Shown: positions 50,926 through 60,235, numbered from the stretch's first letter. The stretch is DNA of 64,000 bases from Glaciimonas sp. PAMC28666 (GCF_016917355.1 NZ_CP070304.1:2976001-3040000), one strand, 5' to 3'. Notes: a model not told the origin generated them from the sequence alone. A program made the numbers and translations.

Positions 50926-53900
50926 TGGATGACCTCACACCCGGGCCGGACCGCCGCACTGATGAAGCCGGTAGCGTGACCGCACATCCGTACCAAATGA
51001 ATGGCGAGCCGGTGGAAGCTCAGCGTTTCGTCAACGCCGCCTGTGACCCGCATCATTCTGTTGTGGTGGAAGCCTGCGCCGGTAGTGGAAAAACCTGGCT
51101 GTTGGTGGCGCGGATGTTGCGCTTGCTCCTGGCCGGCGCTGCGCCGTCGGAACTGCTAGCGATTACATTCACGCGTAAGGCAGCGCAGGAAATGCGCGAA
51201 CGCTTGCTTGAATTGTTGCAAGAGCTGGCGTTGCAGCCGGATGAGCAAGTGCGCTCCTTGCTTCTGGAGCGCGGGATCTTGCAGAAGGATTTGAGGCAGA
51301 CCATGCCTGCCGCCCGCAGCTTGTACGAACGTGTATTGTCGAGTCCCCAAAGCCTTTCCATCGATACTTTTCATAGCTGGTTTGCACGCTTGCTGCAAAT
51401 CGCACCGTTGAATTCCGGCGTGCCGCATGGCTACACCCTGACCGACAAAACCGGTGAATTGCTTGCCGATGCGTATCGGCGGTTTATGCAATCGCTGAAC
51501 GATAAAGACAATGCAGACACCAAGCAATCTCTACTCGATTTATATCAGTTGGTCGGCGACGGGAATGCACGCAAGCTGCTAAATGCGTTCGTTAGCAAGC
51601 GGGCGGAGTGGTGGGCCAGCAGCATGTCTCCGCGTGATCTCGATGCGCCACTAGGCTGGCTGACCGAATTGTGCGGGGACGATGTTGAAGTCGATGCCCG
51701 CTTGTCATTGTGGGACGACCAGCAGCTGACCGCCAAAATAAAAAGCATTGCGTGGTTACTCGGACAGGGTACCGCGACTAATCAAAAACGTGCAACGGCG
51801 ATTGAAACGTCATTGACACGAGGTTCCGGTTTAGAAAATTTTGACGCTCTGTGCCATGAATTTTTTGATGACAATGGAAAATCGCGGAGCAACGCCAAGA
51901 CCAATAATTTAAAGAAAGCCCTGGAGAATAATTTTGGGGCCGATGGTGCCAGCGCTTTTGATGAAGAATTTTCGAACGTGGGATCAGCACTTAAATTGTT
52001 GCGGCGCCGAAGCGGTGAACGCGGCGTCCTGGCGCTGAACCGCGCTTTGTTCGTCGTTGGAAATGCGCAAGTAGAAATTTATCAGGCCATTAAAGCCGAG
52101 CAGAGGGTTTTCGATTTTGCCGATCTGGAATGGCAGGCCTATCGATTATTAACCAATCCTGAGAGCGCGGCGTATATTCAAAGCCGGCTGGATACCCGCT
52201 ATAAGCATATCCTGCTGGACGAGTTCCAGGATACCAATCCGCTACAGTGGAGTATTGTGCGGGCATGGCTGAATGCCTATGGTGAGGACGCCGGTCAACC
52301 CAGTGTGTTCGTAGTTGGAGACCCAAAACAATCGATTTATCGTTTCAGACGGGCTGAGCCACGCGTGTTTGTCGCAGCACGAGATCTGTTGCAGCGACAA
52401 GGTGCAACGGTGCTGCAAGCCAACCAGACGCGTCGCAACGCGACAGCAATTATTGATGTTTTGAATGCCAGTTTTTATGCCAATCCGCTATTTTCCGCGC
52501 AATCCACATTGGGCGAAGAGGGTGGGGCGGTGTGGCGTTTGCCGTTGATCCAACAGAGCATCGCCGCGCCATCCGACTTCTCATCCGATTTGTCATCCGA
52601 TCTATCTTCGGTGCCGCAGGGTTTGCGTAATCCGTTGTTGATCGCGCGTGAGGTATCGGAGGATGCCAGGCGGCGCGACGAGGGTGCCAGCGTGGCGCAG
52701 TCATTAATCGCAGCGCGTCGGCAGGTGGTTATTAAGACCGGTACCAGTCTCCGCAAAGTACGCTGGTCCGACGTCATGCTATTGGTAAAAAAACGTACAC
52801 ATCTGGGCGCATATGAACACGCGCTGCGGGCGGCCGGCATTCCGTATCTGTCTGATCGGCGCGGTGGCTTGCTGGAATCGCTGGAAATTTCTGACCTGAT
52901 TGCGTTGCTTACTTTTTTGATTACGCCCGATGACAGCCGTGCACTGGCGCATGTGCTGAAGTCGCCCATTTTTGGCGCAGCCGATAACGATTTAATCGGA
53001 TTGGCACAACGGAGTGAAAAGAACTGGTGGCCGCGCCTTTTGGCGGCTGTGCAAGAGGGGGAAGTAGCCCCAGCTTCTGATGCATTGCAGCGGGCTGCGC
53101 GACTGTTGACGTCCTGGTTGGAAGTTTCGCCACGGTTATCGGTACATGATTTGCTGGATGTGATTTTGCATCAAGGGCAATTGATCGAACGCTATGCGCA
53201 GGCGGCGACACCGTTGACACGCAGTCAGGCGATAGGCAACATTGAAGCCTTTATTGCTTTGGCGTTGAACATGGATGCCGGACGCTATCCAAGTTTGCCC
53301 AAATTTATCGATGCATTGCGCGTGCTACAAAACACCGCTGAAAGTGACGCACCGGATGAGGCTAGTATCGATGCCTCGATTGATGCGGTACGCATACTTA
53401 CCGTGCACAGCGCAAAAGGTCTGGAAGCGCCGATTGTGGTGCTGCTGGACGCAAATCACAGTGACCCGGCACGCGATGATATCGGTATTTTATGTGACTG
53501 GCCGCAAGACGAAGACGCGCCGGTGCATTTTTCAGCGTTTGGTCGTGCCGCTGACCGTGGTGCCGCACGTGACCTTTTATTTGCGGCCGAGGAGGGCTTC
53601 AAGACGCAAGAAGATTGGAATTTGCTGTACGTGGCGACCACCCGCGCCAAGCAGTTACTGATCATCAGTGGCGTTGCCGGGGCACGGAATAGCGCGCCGG
53701 GTGGAGTGACGCAAGGAAGTTGGTATGCACGTCTTGAGTGGGTGCCGGAAACCTCATTGGATTCTTTGCAATCGATTAGCAACACTAACGATGATCCCGT
53801 CGCTGTCGCCGACGCAGACTCAGATGCCAGATTTATCTTGCCGATATTCGATCCGACCGCATTGCCGTTGAAGCAGGCACTTACTGCTCTTCCAACGGCG

Positions 53901-54407
53901 TCGTCTCTAACGTCATTGTTTATTGAAGAGATGACAGTGGAAGAAGCGGCTAGCGTCAGCAATGAAGCTATCGAAGAAGGGATTGCACTGCATGCCTTAT
54001 TGGAGCGCTTGACCCAGCATGGGCATTGGCCGATCAATGTGCCGGACGCCGCGACGATTGCGCTCTGGCTGCCGTGTTCACCCGCGTTGGCTTCGATTGT
54101 GGCGCAACAAGCCAGGACCATCCTGGCGCAACCATCGCTGACCCATTTCTTTAATCCGGGATTGCACATTGCGGCCCGGAATGAAATGGAAGTGATGACG
54201 GATGTTTTATTGCGTTTCGACCGGGTGGTCATGTTTGAAGAGGAAGTCTGGATACTGGATTACAAACGTCAGTTGCTGGACAGTGAACGTGCGGGATATC
54301 AGGCGCAGTTGGTGGCTTATCGCGTCGCCGCAGCGCAAGTATTCGTAGGTAAGACGCTGAGGACAGCGGTCATCACGACCGATGGCCAAATGTGGGAAGT
54401 CGCTTAA
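50925..54407 (+). CDS. addA: AddA-like UvrD-family helicase-nuclease subunit
   Basis: 1160 residues from ATG 50925, in a TAATG overlap with addB and with AAGGGAG 7 nt upstream. Superfamily 1 helicase motifs: Walker A EACAGSGKT (49-57), ITFTRKAAQEM, Walker B HILLDEFQDT, VFVVGDPKQSIYRFR and TVHSAKGLE. A C-terminal PD-(D/E)XK nuclease follows with ALHALLE, LRFDRVV and WILDYKRQ. It unwinds and degrades broken DNA ends with AddB. A short SSDL-type tandem repeat lies near residue 550 (52570-52605). Confidence 0.93.
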   Translation: MDDLTPGPDRRTDEAGSVTAHPYQMNGEPVEAQRFVNAACDPHHSVVVEACAGSGKTWLLVARMLRLLLAGAAPSELLAITFTRKAAQEMRERLLELLQELALQPDEQVRSLLLERGILQKDLRQTMPAARSLYERVLSSPQSLSIDTFHSWFARLLQIAPLNSGVPHGYTLTDKTGELLADAYRRFMQSLNDKDNADTKQSLLDLYQLVGDGNARKLLNAFVSKRAEWWASSMSPRDLDAPLGWLTELCGDDVEVDARLSLWDDQQLTAKIKSIAWLLGQGTATNQKRATAIETSLTRGSGLENFDALCHEFFDDNGKSRSNAKTNNLKKALENNFGADGASAFDEEFSNVGSALKLLRRRSGERGVLALNRALFVVGNAQVEIYQAIKAEQRVFDFADLEWQAYRLLTNPESAAYIQSRLDTRYKHILLDEFQDTNPLQWSIVRAWLNAYGEDAGQPSVFVVGDPKQSIYRFRRAEPRVFVAARDLLQRQGATVLQANQTRRNATAIIDVLNASFYANPLFSAQSTLGEEGGAVWRLPLIQQSIAAPSDFSSDLSSDLSSVPQGLRNPLLIAREVSEDARRRDEGASVAQSLIAARRQVVIKTGTSLRKVRWSDVMLLVKKRTHLGAYEHALRAAGIPYLSDRRGGLLESLEISDLIALLTFLITPDDSRALAHVLKSPIFGAADNDLIGLAQRSEKNWWPRLLAAVQEGEVAPASDALQRAARLLTSWLEVSPRLSVHDLLDVILHQGQLIERYAQAATPLTRSQAIGNIEAFIALALNMDAGRYPSLPKFIDALRVLQNTAESDAPDEASIDASIDAVRILTVHSAKGLEAPIVVLLDANHSDPARDDIGILCDWPQDEDAPVHFSAFGRAADRGAARDLLFAAEEGFKTQEDWNLLYVATTRAKQLLIISGVAGARNSAPGGVTQGSWYARLEWVPETSLDSLQSISNTNDDPVAVADADSDARFILPIFDPTALPLKQALTALPTASSLTSLFIEEMTVEEAASVSNEAIEEGIALHALLERLTQHGHWPINVPDAATIALWLPCSPALASIVAQQARTILAQPSLTHFFNPGLHIAARNEMEVMTDVLLRFDRVVMFEEEVWILDYKRQLLDSERAGYQAQLVAYRVAAAQVFVGKTLRTAVITTDGQMWEVA

Positions 54408-54515
54408 GCAGGAGTGCGAACGTGCAGAAGTACTGCCGGGTTGCCGTATTGCCATAGACAAAAGGGCAAAAGTGATTTTACTCACGCTTGCCGAGTCGCT
54501 TAATCCTTACTTTGG

Positions 54516-55259
54516 CTAATGACGCCCGGGCGCGGCGTATTTACGTTCCAGCTGTGAAACAAGTGTAGCAAGACAGATCGTCATGGTGAAATACACTACG
54601 GAAACCGTTATGTAAGGCTCCCAGTAGCGAGAGTAAGCACCCGCTACTGTGCGAGCTGCGTAGGCCAGTTCTGCCAAACCTATCGCCGATACCAGTGACG
54701 AGTCTTTGAGCAGGGTAATGGCCTCGTTGCCTAGTGGCGGCAACATGCGGCGAAACGCCTGCGGTAGCACCACGTAACGCATCGTGGTCCTGTATCCCAT
54801 TCCCAGGCTGGATGCGGCGTAGGTTTGTCCTCGGTCGATGGACTTGATTCCCGCCCTAAAAATTTCAGAAATGTAAGCGCCCGCATTCAAGGATAGCGCC
54901 GTCACGCCTGAAATGTATGCACCGTAATTTTGTTTGATGGTCCGGGCCAGTTCGCCTGAAATCAGCAAACCACCGTCCTGATGGATCAAGAGCGGCATGA
55001 CTGCAAAGTGGATCAGCAAAATCTGTACAAATAGCGGTGTACCGCGGAAAAAAGCAACGTAAAAACTGGCTAGGGCTTTTACCAGAAGAAACGGCCATTT
55101 CCATGGTCCGCGTTTGACTTCAGCAACCCGCAACATACCTAGGAAAAGACCGAGGAAGGTGCCGATAATGATGCTGATGACCGCAACCTGCACAGTCATG
55201 AAAAAGCCCTGAACGAACAGTGGCGCGTAATCCTCGACGATGTCCCAGTGAAAATCCAT
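54516..55259 (-). CDS. Polar amino-acid ABC transporter permease (His/Glu/Gln/Arg family)
   Basis: 247 residues with about five membrane segments. Starts MDFHWDIVEDYAPLFVQGFF and has the EAA loop AASSLGMGYRTTMRYVVLPQAFRRMLPPLGNE, the HisM/GlnP pattern. It lies 331 nt downstream of the binding lipoprotein on the same strand. No ATPase gene is adjacent, so the ATP-binding subunit must come from elsewhere. Convergent with addA, with no clear terminator in the 108-nt gap. Confidence 0.93.
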   Translation of the reverse strand: MDFHWDIVEDYAPLFVQGFFMTVQVAVISIIIGTFLGLFLGMLRVAEVKRGPWKWPFLLVKALASFYVAFFRGTPLFVQILLIHFAVMPLLIHQDGGLLISGELARTIKQNYGAYISGVTALSLNAGAYISEIFRAGIKSIDRGQTYAASSLGMGYRTTMRYVVLPQAFRRMLPPLGNEAITLLKDSSLVSAIGLAELAYAARTVAGAYSRYWEPYITVSVVYFTMTICLATLVSQLERKYAAPGRH

Positions 55260-55590
55260 ATTTTTTTGAAAAGAAAACGATGCGGCGGAATGAATAAAAA
55301 ATGCGTGGACCGCTAGTCTGTCTCGAAAGCAGCAGTCCTGACGACTGCTACCTTTTCATCCGAAAGACTGTGAAGCGACACGCATTGTGGCGCGTAAAAA
55401 TTAGGCGAAAAAATTATACCGTATTCGTTGGCGCTGACCCACATTCATTTACGCTATCGTTGGCATTGAGATAATTCGGCCAAATGATTCTAAGCTTTAT
55501 TCGAAAAATACTTCGCATAAATTTTGTCAACAGTGTCGTTCACCGGACTGCCGCTAAGAACTGCCGCTAAGAACTGCCATTAAGCTGTCA
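55260..55590. other. 331-nt gap between binding protein and permease, with 13-bp tandem repeats
   Basis: Right after the binding-protein stop lie three tandem copies of a 13-bp unit, ACTGCCGCTAAGA (55547-55559 and 55560-55572) and a diverged third (55573-55584). No gene is seen. The spacing is large for an operon, so a separate promoter for the permease is possible. Confidence 0.45.
55547..55584. repeat. 13-bp tandem repeat, about three copies
   Basis: Two identical 13-bp units ACTGCCGCTAAGA followed by ACTGCCATTAAG. Located 7 nt past the binding-protein stop codon. Confidence 0.8.
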
Positions 55591-56373
55591 TTACTTCGCG
55601 TCTTCAGAAAAATACTTCTTGAATATCTTGTCGTAGGTGCCGTCGGCTTTGATCGCGGCTAGTCCCTGATTCACTTTGGCGAGTAAAGCGGTGTTGCCTT
55701 TTTTGACCGCAATTCCGTAATATTCTTTCGGGAAATCCGGGTCGGAAATAAAGTGGAAACCCAACGTGGGGTTATTTTTGACGTAATTTTTTACCGGACC
55801 AGTATCCAGAACTACCGCGTCAACGCCGCCACCCTCCAGCTCTTTTAACGCTAAAGTCGCCGATTCCAGACGCTTGATTTTGGGATTACTTTTTCCTAGT
55901 AATTTTTGAACCTGTTCATCGCCAGTAGTGGCGCTTTGTACCCCAACCGTCAGTTTTTCCAAATCTCTGAATTTTGTCACGGTAGAGCCCTTGGGAACAA
56001 CAATCAACTGCGTTGACTCGTAATAGGGATCAGAAAAATCGACTGTCTGTTTACGTTCATCGGTGATCGTAATTGCGGACACAAGCAGGTCGCGGTCACC
56101 TTGCGCGAGAAAATTAAAGATGCCTTCGAAAGGTGTATTGACAAACTTGACTTTGAAACCAGCTTTATCGGCCACGGCATTGATCAGATCGACATCAAAG
56201 CCGACGATCTGATTTTGGGCGTTCTGATACTCAAAGGGTGCAAAGGTCGCCTCTGCGCCGACCACATAGACCGGTGCCCCGGTCTGTGCCTCTTTGCTCT
56301 CCTGTTTGCCGCATGCAGCTAAAAGAACAACACTTGAAGCTACGCATAGCAACGCCTTAGATAATTTTTTCAT
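55591..56373 (-). CDS. Family 3 amino-acid ABC transporter substrate-binding lipoprotein
   Basis: 260 residues. Lipoprotein signal with lipobox LAAC (Cys21), so anchored to a membrane. The mature domain has EATFAPFEYQNAQNQIVGFDVDLINAV, the family 3 solute-binding signature, and SAITITDERKQTVDFSDPYYES. It should bind a polar amino acid such as glutamine, arginine or histidine. It pairs with the permease at 54516. Confidence 0.94.
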   Translation of the reverse strand: MKKLSKALLCVASSVVLLAACGKQESKEAQTGAPVYVVGAEATFAPFEYQNAQNQIVGFDVDLINAVADKAGFKVKFVNTPFEGIFNFLAQGDRDLLVSAITITDERKQTVDFSDPYYESTQLIVVPKGSTVTKFRDLEKLTVGVQSATTGDEQVQKLLGKSNPKIKRLESATLALKELEGGGVDAVVLDTGPVKNYVKNNPTLGFHFISDPDFPKEYYGIAVKKGNTALLAKVNQGLAAIKADGTYDKIFKKYFSEDAK

Positions 56374-56518
56374 CGATATTCTCCGGGAGGTCCACCAATT
56401 GCGGACAGCCCGCCATTTTAAAGTGTGGATCGCTAAAATGACCGATTTAGAATATTTTAGAGGTTTTACTTAGCTATTGATATTTTTATAATAGTTGCTT
56501 AGAAATGGTAGCCCGCAA

Positions 56519-57595
56519 TCAGCGCAGATACGCAAAAGCATCCTGCAGGGTGAGAATGTCGCCAGTCGCGCTGCCGTCATATCCCGCTAATTGGTTCACC
56601 ACTTCTCGGAAAGTATCGGTTTGAATTGTCGTAATAAGTTGCTGCATCAGCGGATCTTGCATGGCTGAGATGGGTAGTGCAAAAAAATAGCGCTCGCGCA
56701 CCAATGGAATGAATTCAAGGCCGAAACGTGCTGCAGCGGTTTGCACGCCAAATCCCACATCTGCCATGCCACTGGCAATAAAGGCCGCTACTGCAGAATG
56801 GGTAAATTCGGTGCTCTCAAATCCGTCGATCGTTTGCGACTCGACAGCGGCTTTGGTGAGCAACATCTCTAACAATACGCGGGTGCCCGAACCGGTCTGA
56901 CGATTAACGAACAAGACACCATCAGCAGACAAATCGGGCAGAGTGCGTATGTTTTTCGGATTGCCCGCTGCGACCATCAGACCCTGATCGCGCACCGCCA
57001 AATGAATCAGACAATGCGTTTTCTTGTTGAGCCAGCGTGCATACAAGGCAATGATGGCGTCTTCAAATTCGCCGAACGGCACGTGGAAACCTGCCAGATC
57101 ACATTCGCCGCGGGAGAGCGCGGCGACCGCATCGATGCTACTGCGATAGCGTAGATCCACGGGTAGATGGATGGCATTTAATTGATTCAATAGCGCCGCA
57201 ACCGCGAATCCATGGCTCGCATTGAGTCGAATGGTTTTATTGGAGCCGGCGACCGCCTTGCTAAGCTCGCCTTCCAATTCTGACGCCAGGCTATCTAAGG
57301 TCGGCGACAGGCGAGCGGCAATCCGACGGTCGGCCCAGATTAATTTTTCTGCGAGCGGGGTAAGAACGCTGCCGCGACCGCGCTCCGTTATCACCAGCGG
57401 GTGACTGAAGAGCTGTTCGGCCGCCCGCAACATTCCCCAGACATGCCGATAAGACTGATTCGTTTCTTTGGCCGCGTTTGAAATCGAACCGGTTTCTCTG
57501 ATCGAAGTCAATAATATCAATAAGGCCGACGTATCGAGGACAGCGTCAGACCCTTGTCCAATTTCCCAGTGCGGTTTGATGGTGACTTTATACAT
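56519..57595 (-). CDS. ModE-like HTH regulator with periplasmic-binding-protein-like (PBP_like) domain
   Basis: 358 residues. N-terminal ModE/LysR-type winged HTH (ILLTSIRETGSISNAAKETNQ, then YRHVWGMLRAAEQLF, and VLTPLAEKLIWADRRI). From about residue 115 it has a PBP-like domain of the molybdate/tungstate-binding type (GSNKTIRLNASHGFAV, CDLAGFHVPFGEF, FVNRQTGSGTRVLLEMLL). It lacks the TOBE domains of true ModE. Divergent from the transporter and fds genes, it probably links formate dehydrogenase expression to molybdate or formate. Two inverted repeats in the shared region are candidate operators. Confidence 0.85.
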   Translation of the reverse strand: MYKVTIKPHWEIGQGSDAVLDTSALLILLTSIRETGSISNAAKETNQSYRHVWGMLRAAEQLFSHPLVITERGRGSVLTPLAEKLIWADRRIAARLSPTLDSLASELEGELSKAVAGSNKTIRLNASHGFAVAALLNQLNAIHLPVDLRYRSSIDAVAALSRGECDLAGFHVPFGEFEDAIIALYARWLNKKTHCLIHLAVRDQGLMVAAGNPKNIRTLPDLSADGVLFVNRQTGSGTRVLLEMLLTKAAVESQTIDGFESTEFTHSAVAAFIASGMADVGFGVQTAAARFGLEFIPLVRERYFFALPISAMQDPLMQQLITTIQTDTFREVVNQLAGYDGSATGDILTLQDAFAYLR

Positions 57596-57742
57596 TTGGT
57601 TTTTTCATCAGTGCCCTGCCAAAAACCACGTCTTGTTCTCTATTTACGGTGTTGGGACTATGGCGCGACTTCGTTTCGGACTCAGGTCCGGAGAATAGCC
57701 CTAAGAATACAATAATTCTTGAAAACTCAGGCTCTTAAATAT

Positions 57743-57761
57743 GTAATATATTGCATATTAC
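57743..57761. promoter_or_regulatory. Inverted repeat in the regulator/fds divergent region, copy 1
   Basis: GTAATAT and ATATTAC are perfect inverted arms separated by 5 nt. The 9-mer ATATGTAAT that overlaps it (57739) recurs exactly 100 bp downstream at 57839. Confidence 0.45.
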
Positions 57762-57838
57762 AGGTTCTGGTGGTTGGTGGTATTCTTAGTGTAAGCTATA
57801 AGTAAAATAGTAAAATAAAATCAATCTCCGGTGACATC

Positions 57839-57858
57839 ATATGTAATTAAATACATAT
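57839..57858. promoter_or_regulatory. Inverted repeat in the regulator/fds divergent region, copy 2
   Basis: ATATGTA and TACATAT are perfect arms separated by 6 nt, 31 nt before the transporter start. Together with the site at 57743 it may bind the ModE-like protein on one face of the helix with looping. Confidence 0.45.
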
Positions 57859-57888
57859 AACGGGATATCTAAAAAAATAGGGGGAGAT

Positions 57889-59526
57889 ATGGGCCTTTTA
57901 TCAAAAGAACGGACGATAGCTGGGGTTGGATTCAACCGATGGCTTGTACCACCCGCAGCGCTGGCGATTCACTTGTGCATCGGAATGGCCTATGGTTTTT
58001 CGGTGTTCTGGTTGCCATTGTCGAAGGCAATCGGGATCAAGGAATCATTAGCCTGCGGCAAGGATATTGGATTTTTTGCAGAGATATTCGCCAGCACTTG
58101 CGATTGGAAGATCTCGATGCTGGGCTGGATTTTCACCATGTTCTTCGTCATTTTGGGAACATCCGCCGCAGTGTGGGGTAGCTGGCTGGAGCGGGTTGGG
58201 CCGCGCAAAGCGGGTTTCGTTGCCGCATTGTGCTGGTGCGGCGGTTTACTTATTTCGGCGCTCGGCGTGTATCTGCATCAAATCTGGTTGATGTGGCTGG
58301 GCTCAGGCGTCATTGGCGGCATAGGTTTGGGCTTAGGTTACATCTCGCCGGTTTCAACACTTATTAAATGGTTCCCCGATCGGCGCGGAATGGCGACCGG
58401 CATGGCGATTATGGGTTTCGGCGGTGGCGCATTGATCGGCAGTCCGCTAGCGTTCAAGCTGATGCAATATTTTGCCAGCGACACCGACGTCGGCGTCTGG
58501 CAGACTTTTGTGGTGCTGGCCTTGGGTTATTTTGTATTCATGATGGCAGGTGCGTTTGGCTACAGAATTCCGCCATCGGGCTGGAAACCGGCGGGCTGGT
58601 CGCCACCTGCACCGTCTAGCAACACCATGATTACGCAGAAGCATGTGCATGTCAGCCGAATTTGGGGCATCCCTCAATTCTGGTTGGTCTGGTTGGTGTT
58701 GTGTTTGAATGTTTCGGCAGGAATCGGCGTGATCGGTATGGCTTCGCCGATGTTGCAGGAAGTTTTTGGCGGCCGCTTGCTTGGGGGTGCGACGACGTTT
58801 TCCAATCTATCATTGGAACAGAAGAGTGCCATTGCGGCCATCGCAGCAGGATTTACCGGTCTCATCAGCCTGTTTAATATTGGCGGTCGGTTTGTATGGG
58901 CATCATGTTCCGACTTCCTGGGGCGCAAGAAGACCTACATGATATTTTTTGTGCTCGGCTTCATTCTTTTTGTCTCACTTCCATGGTCAGGAGCGGCTGG
59001 TAGCATGGCGTTGTTCGTGACGGCGGTATGTCTGATCGTATCGATGTATGGTGGCGGTTTTGCGACTGCACCTGCGTATCTGGCCGATCTGTTCGGAACG
59101 CAAATGGTCGGCGCAATCCATGGCCGTTTGTTGACGGCATGGGCCACAGCGGGAATTCTGGGACCGGTCGTCGTTAATTACATGCGCGAATATCAATTGT
59201 CCCTGGGGATAGCGCGGGAAGCGGTTTACAACACGACGATGTACATCCTTGCAGGCATGCTTGTAGTCGGTCTGATATGCAATCTGATGATTCGTCCCGT
59301 GGCGGAAAAGTATTTCATGACGCCGGAAGAGCTGGAACGTGAGAAGCATCGTGCGCACGAGAAAATAGCAACGACCGACACCCGAGCACCGGTTGTGGTC
59401 GATATGTCGCGCATTGGCAGCGGCGGTAGTCCGGCACTGTTGATGCTGGCCTGGGCTGCGGTGGCGATTCCATTGGTATGGGGTATCGCGACGACATTAC
59501 AAAAAGCAGCGGTGCTATTCAAATAA
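57889..59526 (+). CDS. OFA (oxalate/formate antiporter) family MFS transporter with extra C-terminal helix
   Basis: 545 residues; OFA members are usually about 400-450. Starts after GGGGGAG. Opens RWLVPPAALAIHLCIGMAYGFSVFW and contains KWFPDRRGMATGMAIMGFGGGALI and FATAPAYLADLFGTQMVGAIHGRLLTAW, hallmark OFA segments. The last ~35 residues (PALLMLAWAAVAIPLVWG and following) form an additional hydrophobic helix after a ~60-residue linker; it resembles the short stand-alone proteins encoded next to some OFA genes. Placed ahead of fds, it probably handles formate or oxalate. Confidence 0.9.
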   Translation: MGLLSKERTIAGVGFNRWLVPPAALAIHLCIGMAYGFSVFWLPLSKAIGIKESLACGKDIGFFAEIFASTCDWKISMLGWIFTMFFVILGTSAAVWGSWLERVGPRKAGFVAALCWCGGLLISALGVYLHQIWLMWLGSGVIGGIGLGLGYISPVSTLIKWFPDRRGMATGMAIMGFGGGALIGSPLAFKLMQYFASDTDVGVWQTFVVLALGYFVFMMAGAFGYRIPPSGWKPAGWSPPAPSSNTMITQKHVHVSRIWGIPQFWLVWLVLCLNVSAGIGVIGMASPMLQEVFGGRLLGGATTFSNLSLEQKSAIAAIAAGFTGLISLFNIGGRFVWASCSDFLGRKKTYMIFFVLGFILFVSLPWSGAAGSMALFVTAVCLIVSMYGGGFATAPAYLADLFGTQMVGAIHGRLLTAWATAGILGPVVVNYMREYQLSLGIAREAVYNTTMYILAGMLVVGLICNLMIRPVAEKYFMTPEELEREKHRAHEKIATTDTRAPVVVDMSRIGSGGSPALLMLAWAAVAIPLVWGIATTLQKAAVLFK

Positions 59527-59680
59527 ATGGGTCACTGCGATCGGGAACACGCAGCACGCGTGGACCCGACGCAGAACATGCAGCAGAACGTGCAACAGAA
59601 GCGCATAAACAAATTCAACGCGAGGGCGTTACGATATTTCAGCCCGGCGCGCCATTCGACGTATTGGTAGGAGATTGCCT

Positions 59681-60235
59681 GTGAGCACGCAAAATATAAC
59701 AGAAAAGACGTTTCCGCTGCATCTGGTGAACGCGAAGACGGGCGCCAAAATTGACTTAAAACCTGCGATTTCGGCAGCAGTAAAAGCCCAGGTCGCCGCC
59801 ATCATTGGCGAGTTAAAGGGACTGCCGGGCGCAATGCTGCCAATTTTGCACGCGATCCAGGATGCAGTCGGTTACGTTCCTTCCGACGTAGTGCCAATGA
59901 TCGCAGATCAACTCAATTTGTCGCGCGCTGAAGTGCATGGCGTGATTAGTTATTATCACCATTTCCGTCAACACCCGGCTGGCAAACACGTAGTGCAGAT
60001 TTGCCGTGCTGAAGCCTGTCAGTCACGTGGTTCGGAGCGCCTTGAGGTCCACGCAAAAGCAGCATTAGGTTGCGATTATCACGGTACCACCACCGACAAG
60101 CAGTTCACGCTCGAGGCGGTGTATTGCCTCGGCCAATGTGCGTCGGGTCCGAATATCATGATTGGCGATGACTTGTATGCACGCGTTTCGACTGACAAAT
60201 TCAATCGATTGGTACAAGCCCGGAGAGACCTCTGA
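59681..60235 (+). CDS. fdsG: NAD-dependent formate dehydrogenase gamma subunit (NuoE-like)
   Basis: 184 residues from GTG 59681, which has AGGAGA 6 nt upstream; the TTG at 59675 abuts that site. Thioredoxin-like [2Fe-2S] protein with ligands Cys108, Cys113, Cys149 and Cys153 (QICRAEAC and CLGQC), spaced as in NuoE. It relays electrons between the molybdenum subunit and the NAD-reducing FdsB. Overlaps fdsB by 1 nt (TGATG). Confidence 0.95.
   Translation: MSTQNITEKTFPLHLVNAKTGAKIDLKPAISAAVKAQVAAIIGELKGLPGAMLPILHAIQDAVGYVPSDVVPMIADQLNLSRAEVHGVISYYHHFRQHPAGKHVVQICRAEACQSRGSERLEVHAKAALGCDYHGTTTDKQFTLEAVYCLGQCASGPNIMIGDDLYARVSTDKFNRLVQARRDL

Noticed and set aside
57839-57870. Canonical ModE box ahead of the OFA gene
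   Set aside because: Only a TATAACG half-site is visible; the matching left half CGTTATA is absent, so I list the inverted repeats without calling a ModE box.
59528-59680. Possible small genes between the OFA transporter and fdsG
   Set aside because: Two short frames exist in the 154-nt gap but neither has a good start signal or a recognisable sequence.
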